Below, piece by piece: positions 1 through 13,800 of a stretch of DNA of 64,000 nucleotides. A program made the translations under genes and the position numbers. Source of the stretch: Blepharisma stoltei (taxonomy: Eukaryota > Ciliophora > Heterotrichea > Heterotrichida > Blepharismidae); assembly GCA_914767885.1 (NCBI GenBank), contig CAJZBQ010000035.1, forward strand, positions 682,001 to 746,000, written 5' to 3'. Position 1 is the first letter of the stretch; each line of letters starts with the position of its first letter. The notes beneath the pieces were generated by a model. It made no database searches and had not been told where the DNA came from. It saw only the letters and a program-made list of their open reading frames with translations.

Positions 1-3000
1 AATTTATAAGCAGCCAAACTCCAGTGTATGCGGATTCATTAAAAAGCTTAACAATTGATAACTGTACATTTGAGTCTGGGGCAAAAGACCAGTTTTATAG
101 CGCTGTTGCCTTTAGGGCTGACGATTCTTCGAGTCTGACGATAATAGACTCATTTATCCAAAATAACTCTCCTACATCAGGGCACATCAAGATTTATTCT
201 GCAGTTGTTTATTCATCAGTTCTGCTCAGCATCTCAAACTGTTTATTTTATAACAACTCTTTGGGTAGCTACCTTATTACAATAGACAACTCGATTGCAA
301 TGGACTCAGACAGTGTGATTACTTCTTCTAACTTTTCTAGTAATGCAATAACTTTGATTAATGCTCAGATGAGGTCAGGAAGTTTTACAGTCTCTTCATC
401 AACCTTCAGCTCAAATTCTGCCCCATATGGAACTATCTTAAACTCTGGCTGTGTATCACCAACCATGGTTATTTTTGATAGCAACACTATTAGCTCAAAT
501 ACAGGGGACAGCATCTTCTACATAAGTTCTGACTCTGGCACCTCTTTATTCTACACAATTGACAGCTATGTTTACAATAACTCCAACAACACCATTTCTC
601 TCCACCAAGGCAACTGAACAGACTCTGGCTCAACATTTTACAAAAATTCTGGATACCAAGGAGGGGCAGCTTTAATCGAATCTACCAGCAACGCTATTCT
701 AACCAACACAATCTTCAAAAGTAATTCAGCGTCAGAAGGAGGAGCTATTTATTTATCTGGATCTTCTACCTTAGTTTGTGATAACTGCACATTTAGTGAT
801 AATTTTTCATCTGACGAAGCAGGTGCATTATACTCTGAACAAGCTTCAAAATTCACATTTAACAACTCAGTTATAACCAAAAACAGCTGCACAAGCCGAG
901 GCTCAGCTATAGCATCTCTTAACTCTTTTAAAGTCACTTCAATTATCCAGAATACAGAAGTTTCTTTTAATTATGCTGGAGTTGGAGCAGCTATTACTGG
1001 ATTTATGGTCCAGATAATGTATAAAAACTGTTCTATATATAATAACACCTCAGTCGCTAATACCCCTTCGATTTTGATGATATACTCAAACGCTTATATC
1101 TATGACTCAAAATTTTATAACCATATTGGGTATTATGGAGCTCATATTTATGCGGATATTATGTGCATTTTGATGGTTTATGACACTTCATTTGAAAATT
1201 CAGTTTCAGAATCTACGGGTGGGAGCGTTTCTATCAGTGGCAGTCTTTTTTACTGTGAAAGGTGCTATAGCCTGAGCCTTGCTTTTGATTGAGCCCATGA
1301 TAGTTCTCACAACGCTTTGGTGGTTACTTAATCAGTTTTCCAAGCGCAGTTTTTATTTTTAGATCTGTTTTTGAGAAGCTATACTAAATTCCTGGGGATA
1401 GCGCGGAATACGCTATCCCCAGGAATTTTCTATATCTAAAAAATCTCAAAGTTGCCTCCCACACTTTAGGGCATTTTTCCACATGTCAGTCAAAAAGCCC
1501 ATATGTGGATTCCCTCGAATGTCGAAACTCCACATGTGGATTTGCGTCTGGCATGTGTAAAAATATTTCGATGTGTGGGAATCATTCAAATTATGCTAAG
1601 GCATAATAGGAAAGTCTGAGCCAAAACAGCACTTCAACTATACTTTAATAATACATCCGCACAGAGTGGAGGAACTACCCAGTGCTTTTCCGGCAGCGTA
1701 TGCACTTTTAACTACTCCACAGTTGAAAACAGTGCTGCAACTTCAAGTGGAGGAGTGTTTTTCTTATTTGAAAGTAGCCTCTATTTATACAACTCTATCT
1801 TTAATGGATTTGTCGGCTCCTGTGTTGAAACAAGTAAAACACCAACAATTGTGGTCTCCAACTCCACATTTAAAAATGGTATCAACACATATGGGGCTGC
1901 AATAGACTGCGTTAACTGTGTTTCAGTAAATATTACAAGCTCAACTTTTACGGATTTAAAATCTACAGACGGTGGCGCTCTTTATTTTGATTATCAATCA
2001 TATACAGATGCAGATAATAAAGTCACAATAACAGACTCAGTATTCAATAACTGCACAGCAGAGTATGGCGGTGCTATCTACTCAAATAAATTTGATTTAG
2101 ATATATCAGGCTGCACTTTTGAAAACAATTATGCAGGTGATTCTGCCACTGCTTGCACAGCTGGAGAAGGAGGAGCTGTTTATTTAAAATCAGAAGACTC
2201 TATAAATATCACGATTAGCAGCTCAACGTTTACCAATAATTCAGCCTGCATAAGCGGAGGTGGGATACAATGGTACGACTATCAACCAGTTCTAACTCCC
2301 CCCCCCTCGAAGTTCGAGCAAGATTTTTTTGGTCGAACTTCGAGGGGTTTAAGAGAAAATTTTTTAAAAAAAATTATATAGAATTTTTTTTTATATAATT
2401 TAGTAGTAAAAAAAAAAAAAAATATTTATCATATTCTTCTGTATAGTTGAGAGGGTGTAAGGGTTAGAAAAAATAGTCCAAGATGGTTTGTAACGCTTTT
2501 TTAGAACTTGAATACAAAAATCGCAAGCTCACCCCCACATAGTTTAAAATTTTTGAAAAATTGCTTATTTTCCTATTAAATTTATATAGGTCTTGGTCGA
2601 ACTTTGAGGGGGGTTAATTTTTCAAAAAAAAAATAGGAATTTTCCCTATATCTTGGTCGAACTTCGAGGGGGGGGAGTAAGCGATTTAGTATATAAAAAC
2701 AACTCAGCTTATTATGGAAATAATTTGGCATCTTTTCCTTATAGCTTAGATGTAATAGATTCTAGAAGAAGGCTAGAAGTCAGTGTAGACTCAGCTCCAG
2801 GCCAAACTATTTCTTCTCCAATTATTATAGGAATAATGGACCATTACAATCAGACTGTGCTGACAGAGAGCTCGAGCTATTGCCAATTAGAAGTGGTAAA
2901 CAGCACCAGCTACTCATTGTCTGGGAAAACCAAAGTTCAGGCAGCTTCTGGACTTTATAACTTCAGCGACGTTATAGTCACTGGTGATCCTGGAAGCAAT

Positions 3001-4902
3001 GTAGAGATTACTGTATCTTCTACAATAGTTTCTAATAGCAATTTACCAAGCGGAAATATTGTGTTTGACTTAAGAAATTGCACTGTTGGAGAAGCTTTAG
3101 TAGCGAAAACCTGCCAAGTTTGTACTAGTGGGACTTATAATTTGGAAGCTGGGACTTCTTGCAAGGATTGCCCTGCTGAAGCAAAATGCTATGGAAAAAG
3201 TGATATTTATCCACTGGCTGGATATTGGAGGTGGTCAAATACAACTGATGATTTTTTGGAGTGCCCAAATTCAGCTGCTTGCTTAGGAGGAGTCGCAACG
3301 AACAATTCTTTAGGAGAGTGTGAAACAGGATATTATGGAAATTTATGCCAATCCTGCCAATCTGATTATTCTCGGAATGGCCAAGACTCATGCTCAAAAT
3401 GCCCGAACCCTACTATAAATGCTCTGATTTTGGCTGCAATGCTTATTTTAGCAATTTTAATCGTGTTTTTAATGGTCCGAGCTTCTATTAAATCTGCATT
3501 TAAGCCCAAATCAATGACTTCAGTATTTATCAAGATCTTCATGAATTATTTACAAATTGTCGTTCTTACTGCATCTTTTAACTTAGACTGACCATTTTTG
3601 GTTTTACAGTTCTTTTCAGTCCAAGAGCAAGCTGGTGGGGTCACAGACCAAATTTTTTCAATTGACTGCTATTTACAAGGGGAAAATACAAAACCATTTT
3701 ATTCAAAATTGGTTTTCATGGCTCTTCTACCAGCAGGACTCTTTGTTATAACACTGATATTTTGGCTGGGATACTATATCTGTGTTATTGATACTAAATA
3801 TATAAAGAATAAGTTTTTAGGCTCATTGGTGGTTCAGCTGTTTTTAATCCACCCAACACTTGTGAAATACAATTTTTCGTGCTATAACTGCTATGAAGTT
3901 TCGCCAGGGAATTATTACTTGAGAAGTGATTTGGATTTGAAGTGCTGGGACTCTGAGCATTGGTCTTACTCGCTTTTTGTCGCTTTTCCAAGCATAATGG
4001 TATGGTGTATCACCGTTCCTGCTTTGTGCTTGCTTCATATATACCTTAATAGAGACAAACTTTTGACATTAGAATTAAAATTACAATATGGGTTTTTATA
4101 TTTAGGGTACAAAAAAGAAACTTATTATTGGGAATTCACCATTATTTATAGAAAAATTCTTATTATTTGCTGTGCCGTTTTTATGGGAAATTCTTCAACT
4201 TCAGTACAAGCATTGACTGTCTTTTTCTTGCTGCTGACTTGTTTCTTTGTGCAAGCAAAAATACAGCCATACTTGACAGACCAATTAAATATTTTGGATT
4301 TAAGGGCTATTTTAGTTTCAGGACTTACAATTTATTGTGGGTTGTTTTACCTAACAGGCGACATTGTTTATGCTGTAAAAATTGTGCTATTTATTATCAT
4401 TGTTGTTGTCAATTTTTATTTCCTCTTCTATTGGGCTTCAAATATGACTGGAGTTGGCCTGGCAATTTTATATTCAAAACTAGGATTTATAAGAAGATGC
4501 CTTCATGGAACAAAATTAGAAAACTGGCTTCTTCAGCTGGTCCCTGCTAAAATCCCAGATACTTCTGAAACTGAGCTTGATAAAACTTTTACAGAGACAG
4601 CTTATACAAAAGATAATTTAGATTCTCCTCATAAGGTTCCTACTCAGCCATGTATTGATCCTAAGCCATCCTCAAGGAAGTTGAAAAGATATAATTCAAG
4701 AAGCAAAGTTTCTGATTCAGGCACATTTTTCAGTGAAGAACAGCATAAGGAAAAGAATGACATTGAAGTTGTTAGGTATGATGAAGATTCAGTAAAGAGC
4801 TTAACGAATTCGAATGAGAATGCTGAAGAGATATCGATATTTGAAAGGGTCCCTCTTCCGAGCTTGAGAGATAATGAAGGCTTTGAAAATGATCACAATT
4901 AA
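1..4902 (+). CDS. Giant beta-helix/Cys-rich multi-pass surface protein, copy A (5' truncated by window edge)
   Basis: The frame is open from the first bases, so the 5' end lies outside the window. The visible part starts in beta-helix-like repeats rich in Asn/Ser with recurring GGA(I/V)Y and F.NN motifs, typical of extracellular adhesin-like repeat regions. Around 3060-3410 follows a Cys-rich EGF/ephrin-receptor-like stretch with C..C spacing (CKDCP, CQSCQ, CSKCP). From about 3415 to 4440 come roughly eight to nine hydrophobic segments, then an acidic, Ser-rich cytoplasmic tail ending at TAA. In-frame TGA codons (about 615, 3589) read as Trp. Two inserts split it: 1268-1642 and 2295-2679. Removing them at TA restores the frame (RCYFNNTS and QPVLSDLVY). 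It is paralogous to copies B and C downstream. A receptor or cell-surface adhesion role is inference; the ligand is unknown. Confidence 0.85.
1268..1642. mobile_element. IES-like insert in copy A with internal hairpin
   Basis: This 375-bp insert interrupts the beta-helix region. TATA occurs at both ends (1266-1269 and 1639-1642), and excision leaving one TA restores TGC-TAC-TTT in frame. Inside is a perfect 17-bp-arm hairpin at 1387-1427 (arm AATTCCTGGGGATAGCG, 7-nt loop), plus repeated CCACATGTGGA-type palindromes at 1475-1540. The terminal inverted repeats are weak. It carries no coding capacity. Confidence 0.75.
2295..2679. mobile_element. MITE-type IES (GGTCGAACTTCGAGG family) in copy A
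   Basis: This 385-bp AT-rich insert starts CTCCCCCCCCTCGAAG and ends with GGTCGAACTTCGAGG plus a G-run and GAG, flanked by TAA on both sides. Further copies of the GGTCGAACTT motif lie about 40-80 bp inside each end. Removal leaving one TAA joins CAGTTCTA to AGCGATTTAG in frame. The end layout resembles the other CTCC...GGAG elements, with a different inner repeat. Confidence 0.85.
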
Positions 4903-5093
4903 AGATTTTATAAAAAAATAAGATAATAAGAAAATATGTTTAAAGAGGCAGAGCTTAGAGAGCTCTAGTAAAGTTTTCAGGTACTTCTAATAAGCTTTTT
5001 GCATGGAGAATATTGATATTTTATAGAGCTTAGTAGCTTAAAAATAAAAATTTTCTTGATTCATAATTTTACCAAGCCTAGATAAAAACAGAT

Positions 5094-6586
5094 ATCCAGC
5101 TGGTCAAGCATAGGTAGCAACCAGACACCCCCAAATAAGGGAACCCCCACCTCCCCCCTAAAAATGGTACCCCCCCCCCCTTTCACAGATGGCACCCCCA
5201 CCCCCCCTCTCGGGTTTATTCTATAGAAGTAATTGATAGGAAACAAGCAGAATAAATTAAATATAACCCAATTAAAACACTATATTGATAAATTAAGCCC
5301 ACAAATTACTTTATATTTATGATTAAGTAATAAATTTAAATTGGTTGCAATTAATTAGAAAATATATTAAATTTTTTTTTTTTTATATTTATAAATATAA
5401 TGCCAAAGATATAGATAATGGCATTAATTATTAAATTAGCACAATACAATAACTTGCATTAAATTTATTGATTCATAAATTAAAGCTAATTTGATGTCCA
5501 TTGTACAAGGATTGCAGGACTGAATTGGTAACAGGATTCAATATAGTTGTAATAAAATAGTATTTGCTATTGTCAGTTTTACTTTTGGATCTCTAATTCG
5601 ACTTTTAGCCATCGTTCCACAAAGATCATAAATATATGCAAGATATATTGCTAATTAGCACCAAAGATCATTATTATGCTTGCTAATAAATTTTTTCATA
5701 TGTGGTATGCTTACTCCCCCCCCATCCTTGATCGAACGATTGACTGTAAAAATTCCTAAAAATTGGGAAAATTAACCCCCATCCTTGATCGAACGATTTT
5801 CATATCATGCAAATTTTTATATGTATAAAAATATATTAGTTATCAAAAGCTTGGGAAGATGCATCTAATGAAGTTGTTTTCAGAGCTTTGAGACGACAGA
5901 AAGCTGCACATCAACCATCCGAAGTGATTTAGCCATCAACCTAGGCTTAAAAACTCAATAATCTAAAAAATAGAGATTCTTTAAAAAACAAATTTAATTC
6001 AATAAGGAACAAATTAAAATTTATACAGTTTAAAAGGGTAACTAATAAATCAAAATATTAAAAATGGTATTTTTATGAAATTAATTTAATTTTTTGATGT
6101 AAAAATAATTATTAAATATTCTTAACCCTCTTATTAAAAAGTAAATAAAAAAAAAATATATATATATATATTTTTTATTTTTATATATAATTTTTTTTTC
6201 CCAAAACATTTTTTTTTTAACCCCCATCCTTGATCGAACAATGGCGAGTCGTTCGATCAAGGATGGGGGGAGTTAGTAGTTATAGGAAATTCTCATCTCA
6301 TTCCACCTACTCCTTCATCGATTGTGCTACGCTATGTGGATATTGTATAAATCAGTAATTTTGAATATTTAAAATAATAATTTATTTGCTACTCTAAATT
6401 GGCATTTGTCATTTATTTATGCTATATTAAGGGGGGTGGGGGTGCCATCTGTGAAAGGGGGGGGTGGGGGTGCCATTTTTTAGGGGAGGTGGGGGGTGGG
6501 GGTACCATTTTTTAGGGGGAGTGGGGGTACCACTTTTAGGGGGTGGGGGTGTCTGGTTGCGACCTATGCTTGACCATCCAGCTATA
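5094..6586. mobile_element. TIR transposon-like element between copies A and B
   Basis: Inverted termini of roughly 40 bp share GGTCAAGCATAGG and GCAACCAGACACCCCC (5101-5133 and 6547-6575). Next to them sit tandem blocks of GGGGTGGGGGTGCCA-like sequence, 3-4 copies per end, separated by short AAAAATGG or TTTCACAGATGG spacers. The interior is AT-rich, non-coding and contains a nested MITE (5714-6275). No transposase is visible, so it is non-autonomous. It sits between copy A and the relic of another copy. Confidence 0.7.
5714..6275. mobile_element. Nested MITE (CCATCCTTGATCGAACGAT family)
   Basis: The element is 562 bp and starts CTCCCCCCCCATCCTTG. It ends with the inverted motif GTTCGATCAAGGATGGGGGGAG and is flanked by TTA on both sides. 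Extra copies of CATCCTTGATCGAAC lie at about 5780 and 6225. It has the same architecture as the other CTCC...GGAG elements but a distinct inner repeat. It is inserted inside the larger 5094-6586 element, so it is younger than that element. Confidence 0.75.
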
Positions 6587-6589
6587 CAT

Positions 6590-6770
6590 CCCTTATCACT
6601 AGTAAAATCACTCAAAGTCCTGAAGTGTTAATATTTAAAATTAAATCAAATAGTATCGAATGCTAGCACAATTATGAAAGAGCTGCCATTTCAATATTAA
6701 AAGAACAATAATAATTCCATTTATGAAAAAGTTCTATACCCTGCCTTAAAGGAAGTAGAAAAATGAAGCA
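6590..6770 (+). pseudogene. Relic of the 3' end of a further surface-protein copy
   Basis: The DNA aligns by eye with the last ~170 bp of copies B and C. It reads SPEV.IF.IK, then SISILKE, then a FEKVP.P.L-like remnant, with in-frame stops and small indels. Nothing else of the gene remains upstream, where the 5094-6586 element abuts it. It is best read as the decayed end of a fourth tandem copy or of an older version of A. Confidence 0.7.
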
Positions 6771-7076
6771 GAGTATATTTTATGTTTTATATATAAGCTT
6801 TAAAATTAACACATCTACCTTTATGAAAGAATTCAAATATTATGTATTGCAATAATTTCTTATCATGCATATGCATGTCAATTTGAATTTGGTATGTGAA
6901 AACCAAATATGCGTTTCAAAACGCAGATTTTAGTGCGGCAAAATTCATAATTTGAAATTTCAAATGAAAATGGCGCGTATAACGTCCATAAGAAATTTAT
7001 GCAACGCATAATATATAAATTTAAGTGAATTAAGTGATGGTTATAGGACTATGATATTGATTTGCAAAATCTATTA

Positions 7077-7413
7077 ACTCCCCCCCCTCCGTGAGTGAAC
7101 AAAACCATTAGAAAAATCGCTTTTTTTTGCCCAAAAACCCACCCTTGTGAGTGAACAAAAATTTTTTTAATAGAAAAATTTTTTATGGAAAAAAATTGTG
7201 ATATACTAATGATAATGAGTATAATGAAATCTAGAGCTAATTCTGTTTAATTTTAAACAAATTGCTTTAAACATAAATTTTATAAATTAAATTAATATTT
7301 GCTTTCTAATTTTTGCGAATTAGGATTTTTTTAAATTTTGAAGAAAAAAATTAACCCCCCTCTGTGGGTGAACAAAATTTTTTTGGTCACTCACGAGGAG
7401 AGGGGGGGGAGTA
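7077..7413. mobile_element. CTCCGTGAGCGAAC-family MITE, intergenic
   Basis: This 337-bp element lies upstream of copy B, flanked by TAA. The left end has the outer motif CTCCGTGAGTGAACAAAA and an inner copy near 7140. The right end has a fold-back GTGGGTGAACAAAA...GTCACTCACGAGGAG. It is diverged from the intact ~388-bp copies (many substitutions and deletions), so it is an older insertion. The surrounding intergenic stretch 6771-7831 shows no gene. Confidence 0.8.
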
Positions 7414-7831
7414 AGGCAATATTTTTTTACTATTTGACAAATACCATTTTATTATAATAAATCAATTTTTCTAGTCCCCTGATCATACAAGAAGAGATTT
7501 GACCTCATTAACTGATATTAAAGATCTATTCATAGTAAAAGAATATTTTCATTTTTTAAGTCAATAAAAGATTAGTTATAAAAATTCTCAAAATTCCCAA
7601 AGTTTAAAGAAATATACTAATTTTTAAAATATGCCAATGAGGCAGCAATAATTTTTTTAAATATCGATTCTCACTATCAAAATTAAAAATGGGATTTTGT
7701 CTATCAAACCTAAATAAAAAACGATCGAAAAGCTTTTAACCTACATGATTGTTTTATTGATTATGCATTTATAATCTTAGTTATGCATATAAAGCTTTCT
7801 GAAAATTCACAATTTAATAAATCTCCTAAAT

Positions 7832-10800
7832 ATGAGAGTAACTAATCGCATCGAGCTGAAAATTCTCCTAATTGTCGAAATCTTCTTAATTCCAAGTACC
7901 TTTGCTTTATGTTCTATAGATTGCCCATCATATTGAGTATTTCCTAAATTAGATCGGAGATGGATTATGCCAGAAGAGTTGTATGAATCAAGGCTGCAAT
8001 TTTGATGGAGGCGACTGTGAATATTGATGCACTTATGGTTTGGGTTGCAGCCTAAAGAGTAATGGTGTTTGTGATCCTTCGTGTGATTTGGCTTATTGTG
8101 GGTATGACCATGGAGATTGTGGATATTGTTCTGATGGTTGTACTTTAGAATTTCTTGAAGACAAAACATGCCATCAAGAGTGCAGCAATTCTTTATGCAA
8201 TTTTAACAATTATGCCTGTGTAAATTTTATATAGGAATGCAATCCAGGGTGTCAAAATTCAATGATGGGAAATGGAGTATGCGATTGGGCCTGCATGAAC
8301 TATTATTGCCAATATGATGGTGGGGACTGCTGAAATTCCTCCTGTAGCCCTGGATGCACTGGATATTTATTGACAAATTATATATGTGATTCTGCCTGCA
8401 ATACACCTAGTTGTTATTACGATAATAGTGACTGTTTGTGTGCTGCTGGATGCTATCCAGATTTATTAGAAAATAACTCTTGTGACCTTGTTTGCTCAAC
8501 AAAAAAATGTAATTTTGACAATTATCTATGTGGAGATTGCGCAACTGGCTGTTTTGATTATATGATAAATGATGGGATTTGTAATGATGAGTGCTATAAT
8601 GAAGGCTGTGGATATGATGGAAATGACTGTCCATCTTGTGCTCCTGGCTGCTTTAATTCTGATCTTGGATCATGCAAGCCTGAGTGCATGGTTTTAGACT
8701 GCAGCTTTGATATGGATTGCTTAGATAGAGATATGCGTTTATCATCATATTCCTCTCAAATTGCTATGCGAGATTGAAACTATCCTGTAAATACTCCAAA
8801 TTCTTGCTATGCAAATCATGGCTGCAGCTTAAATTATAATAATTTTGCAAAAAATTGTTCACTATCATGCGATTATGCAGACTGCTTTTATGATTATTTT
8901 CTATGCTGATCAAGTACTTGTGATGATCCAAATTGTATGTACTGTGACTATTCAAATCGAGAAATTTGCTATCAATGCTATAATATGCAATTTTATACTG
9001 ATTGCGTTGATAGCTGTCCAAGATATTATTATACAAGAGCTTTTGACTGATATGGAGTTATTTGTGCGCCAGCTCCAGATGAATCTACAGAAGAGGTTCC
9101 AGATGAAAGCTTTGTAAGTGCTGATAATGCAGATCAAGGAGATGGCTCAATAAATTTTCCATATAATTCGTTATCTTATGGGCTTGCACAATTAAAATGA
9201 AAATATTCAGTGATTTATTTAATGAAAGGCACTCATAATTTAACATTAGTTATAGATGATGAGTACCTATGGGAAGCAACAACTTCAAGGCCGCTATACA
9301 GAATATCTACTAAATTAGCTGAAGTTACTGCTAAGCCTTTATACTGTTCAATATATAATCATCCAGATTGCGTTAATGATGGGGAGAGTATAACTATTTT
9401 GGTTGATACTCGCCCAATGACAATTGATATACTAGCAAATGTTACTTTTGAAAATATTATTTTTGATGGAAGCACAAAGTTCAGTCCTTTTTGCACTGAC
9501 TGCGACTATTGTAAAATCGCAACAAGCAGTAATGGTGTAGTTGCTGATGACCATGGAAATACTCTGAGTTCAAGTTCTTATGTCCCTCAATCAATTTGCG
9601 ATCAATTCCATAATACAAATTTCTTTGAAATTAGTTCGAATGGAATTTTAAATTTGCATGTAATTTTTACTTACTTCTCCCCCTCTATCAGCGAACAAAA
9701 CCCACCCTCCGTAAGCGAACAAACATTTTTAGGGAAATATATAAGTGATAATTATTATAATAAAATCTCTAGCTAATTCGGCTTAATTTTAAAAAAAATT
9801 GCGTTTTAAAACATAAATTTTACAAATTAAATTAATATTTGCTTTCCAATTTTTGAGAAGTGGGATTATTTTAAATTTCGAAAAAAATTAACCCACCTCT
9901 GTGAGCGAACAAGTTTTTTTTGCTCACGACGAGGGAGTTAGAATGCGGAAATTAATAATTTCAGGCAGCAGTACAAATCAATTATTACTATTAAAGGTGG
10001 GATTTTGGATATGAACTCTGTTACTTTTTACAATATAATGAGCAAGCCTGGCAGCGGAGTTATTTTATCTAATGCTTGCAGCAATAGCTATTGTGGAGAA
10101 ATCCACTTTATTAATAGCTCAGTATCTTTACTTAATAATGGCTATGAAGTTAATGGCGCGATTGATTTGGCTGGCTTTATGGTCCTAAATCAAATAAAGT
10201 ATGTTGAAATGGAAGATGTCGAAATCGAATATAATTTAGTGAACAGCATTGATGTAGAATCTTCAACAAAAGCTATGTTCACTTTCAATGATATTTTGAA
10301 TTTAACGGTTTTAAATTCAGTTTTTCAATACAACTTTAATTATGATGCTTTTTTCTTTATCAACCAATATAAACTGAGCATGCCTCTTGAAATTGATGAT
10401 GAGAAAAAACTGATATATGAAAATTTAATTAATATTCGCATTGAAAATACCCTTTTCCAAAACAACAGCGCTATTACAACAACAACTTTTATAATCCAGT
10501 TTAATAGAGGTCTTCAAAATATCTTGATAAATAACTGCACTTTTCTTAATAATTTTTCAGAAGATTCTGGAATCATTGACATTTCATACAAGGGTAAGAT
10601 ATCTCAAGAGTACATTAGTGGAGATTCAAGAGTCACTACATTGGATTCAGGTCAAAAAATAATAGCTAATTTTCCTGCTCGAAACATAACACTTAAGAAC
10701 TTGAATTTCACAAAAAATACATTTGGAGGATCAGGTATCTCTTTATCGAACTTGCCCGATCTTTATATTTTAAACTCAACTTGAAATGGAAACGGAGACA

Positions 10801-13800
10801 ATTTAAACGAAGACGCCAACACTGTGACTATTGACTATATGAAAAGCTTAGGCTATCTCTATATAAACTCATCAGTAGTGTCGACTTTACCAAGTTGCAA
10901 ATCAGTCATTTCAACAACAAGCATAAATAATTTTATTTTTCACTGCAACACGATCTCTCAAAATTACTGTACTCAAAATAATGCAGGACTAGCTTTAACA
11001 AACTGTTTAAATCAAACTATTCTACGAAATTCTGTATTTTCTGAGAATAAGTCAAGTGGAAATAGCATTGCTTTGGCTGCAACTATGTCCTCAGCACTGG
11101 TTTTGAAGAACTTGACATTTAAAAATAACTATTTTTATAACGGTGTTCGGAGCTCAGTCGTAACATTGAGCTCTTCTACATCTACAAGTAATTTTACACT
11201 CATTAACTGTAATTTCATTGGTGGAGAAACGCCTATTTCAGCTAGTTCAGTCCAAAATATAACATTGGAAAATACAACTATAGAATCATTATCAAACTCA
11301 TTTTATAGCACATTGATTTTTTCAGGTAGAGATAGTATAAAATCAAGGATTTCAATGAAAAATTGCACAATAAAAAATAATAATCCTAAGCTAGGGCATA
11401 TCTCTATTTCATCATTATCAACTCAATCATATATTTTGTTAAGAATGAGTAATATGACTTTTTCAAATAATGGGGGAAGTCAAAGTATTATTTTCGTTGA
11501 TAAATCAGTTATCCTGGACCCTTCTAGTCAAATTCTATATTCAAATTTTAACAATAACAACGTCACTTCTATCTATGCTAGACACCTATCTGGGATTCTT
11601 TCAGTAATCTCATGCGTTTTTGATTCAAATTCTGCCGGTTATGCCGTAGTTTTGAATTTAGATCATGCAGCCCCTGCTGAAACACATTTATCTGATTGCT
11701 CAATAACCTCCAATAGGGGTAGTAATATTTTGTATATTAACGGAAACTCTGCTATCACTAAAATAGCTACCTCGAATCTATATTTTTTTAATAACACTGG
11801 TAATGCAGTTTTTATTGCTAACTCCCCCCATTGCGAATAAAGCATTGGAAAATCGCTATTTTTTGCCCAAAAACACCCTCCATGAGCGAACAAATTTTTT
11901 ATGAAAAAAAATTTTGATATATAAGTGATAATTAGTATAATGAAATCTCTAGCTAATTCTGTTTAATTTTATACAGCTTGTATTTTAAACATAATTTTTA
12001 CAGATTAATAAATATTTGTTTAAAATTTTTGCGAATTGAGATTTTTTTAATTTCGAAAACAAATTTACTCTAAAATTTATATATAAATTTTTAAAAAAAA
12101 AATTAATCCACTCCTTAAGCGAACAAAAATTTTTGTTTGCCTACGGAGGGGGGAGTAAAGGAAACTGAGTTGATCAAAATTCAAATTTTTATCAAAATTC
12201 AGCTTCACAAGGAGGATCAGCAATAATTAAAGATGAATCGGGAGCAAGTTTAGAAGGCACGATTTTTAAGAATAATTCTGCAACTTCTGATGGAGGAGCT
12301 ATTTATGTTTCAGGGGCCTCAAATATAACATGCAATAACTGCAAAATTGTTAAAAACACTTCGAAACATAATGGCGGAGGACTTGCAGTCGACCAAAGCT
12401 CTATTTTTATTTTTAACAATTCAGTTTTTTCTGAGAACAAATGTGATATGAGAGGTTCAGCCATTTCTATTCTTGGCTCAGAATCTTCATACTCCTATCT
12501 TATAAATACAGAAATATTATACAATATCGCAGGATCTATGGCTGCTATTTCATCAGACAGCGGATTGTTTTCTCTTCAAAGCTGCTCGCTATTTAATAAC
12601 ACAGGCTCTACAAATTCTGGAATTTTTATGATTTATTCTACATGCAACATTTCTGACTCATCATTTTCGAACCATACAGGAACTAGTGGAAGTGATCTCT
12701 ATATAAATATCGATTCAAGCATATTTGTATATAACACAAATTTTAAAAATTCTATTTCGACTAGCTCAGGAGGAAGCATCTCAGTAGCAGATAGTTCATT
12801 ATCCTGTGAAAAATGCAATTTCTTAAATACAAAAGCTCCTACAGGAGCAGTACTCCAATGCATTTCAGGAAGCAGATGCAAACTGATTAGTTCTTCTATT
12901 TTCAGTAGCTCTGCATCCAGTACAGGAGGAGTAGTTTATATATATGACAGCACTCTGAGTGCCAATAAAACAACTTTTAAAGAATATATCAGTTCTGCAA
13001 TTGAAGCAAGCAAATCCAAGTCTATTGAAATAATTAATTCAGCATTTCAGAATGGAATGAATGATGATGGTGCAGCTATAGATTGTGAAGATTGCATGAA
13101 TGTTACAATAATTGGAAGCAAGTTTACAAATTTAGTATCATTTAATGGTGGAGCTATTAAATTCAATCATGCTACGCTGACTGTGTCAAATCTTATAGCA
13201 AATATCGAAAGCTCTATTTTTGAAAATTGTGCATCTCAATATGGAGGGTCTATTTATTCAAATAATATCAACATAGGAATAAAAAACAGTAAATTCTTAA
13301 ACAATTCAGCTACTAATTTAGATTCAAACAGTTCATGCACAACAGGACAGGGCGGAGCTTTATATTTGGCATCTACAGTTCAAGTCAGCATTTCTATTAA
13401 GGACTCAGTTTTTTCTGATAATAATGCATGCCTAAGTGGCGGTGCTGTACAATGATATAATTCTCAGCCAGTTATTTCCAATTTATCATTTTCAAATAAC
13501 TCAGCTTTATATGGAGATGATTTAGCCTCATTTCCTCTTGGCTTAAAAGTTTTAAGTTATAAAAGAAGACTTGAAGTACAAGTGCCATCTGCTCCAGGAC
13601 AATATTTATCAAGCCCATTAATTGTTGGAATAATAGATCACTATAATCAAACAGTTCTAACAGAGAATACAAGCACCTGCCAACTGGAAGTAGCAGATAG
13701 CTCGAACTATTCATTATCAGAAAAAATATACATAAAAATGGTGGACGGCGACCGACCCAACCTCTCAGTGAGGAAGGCAAACTATATATCTCAACGGGGG

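Noticed and set aside
5061-6615. Pro/Gly-rich minus-strand frames around the G/C-run blocks
   Set aside because: They are translations of the terminal repeat blocks of a transposon-like element, not proteins.
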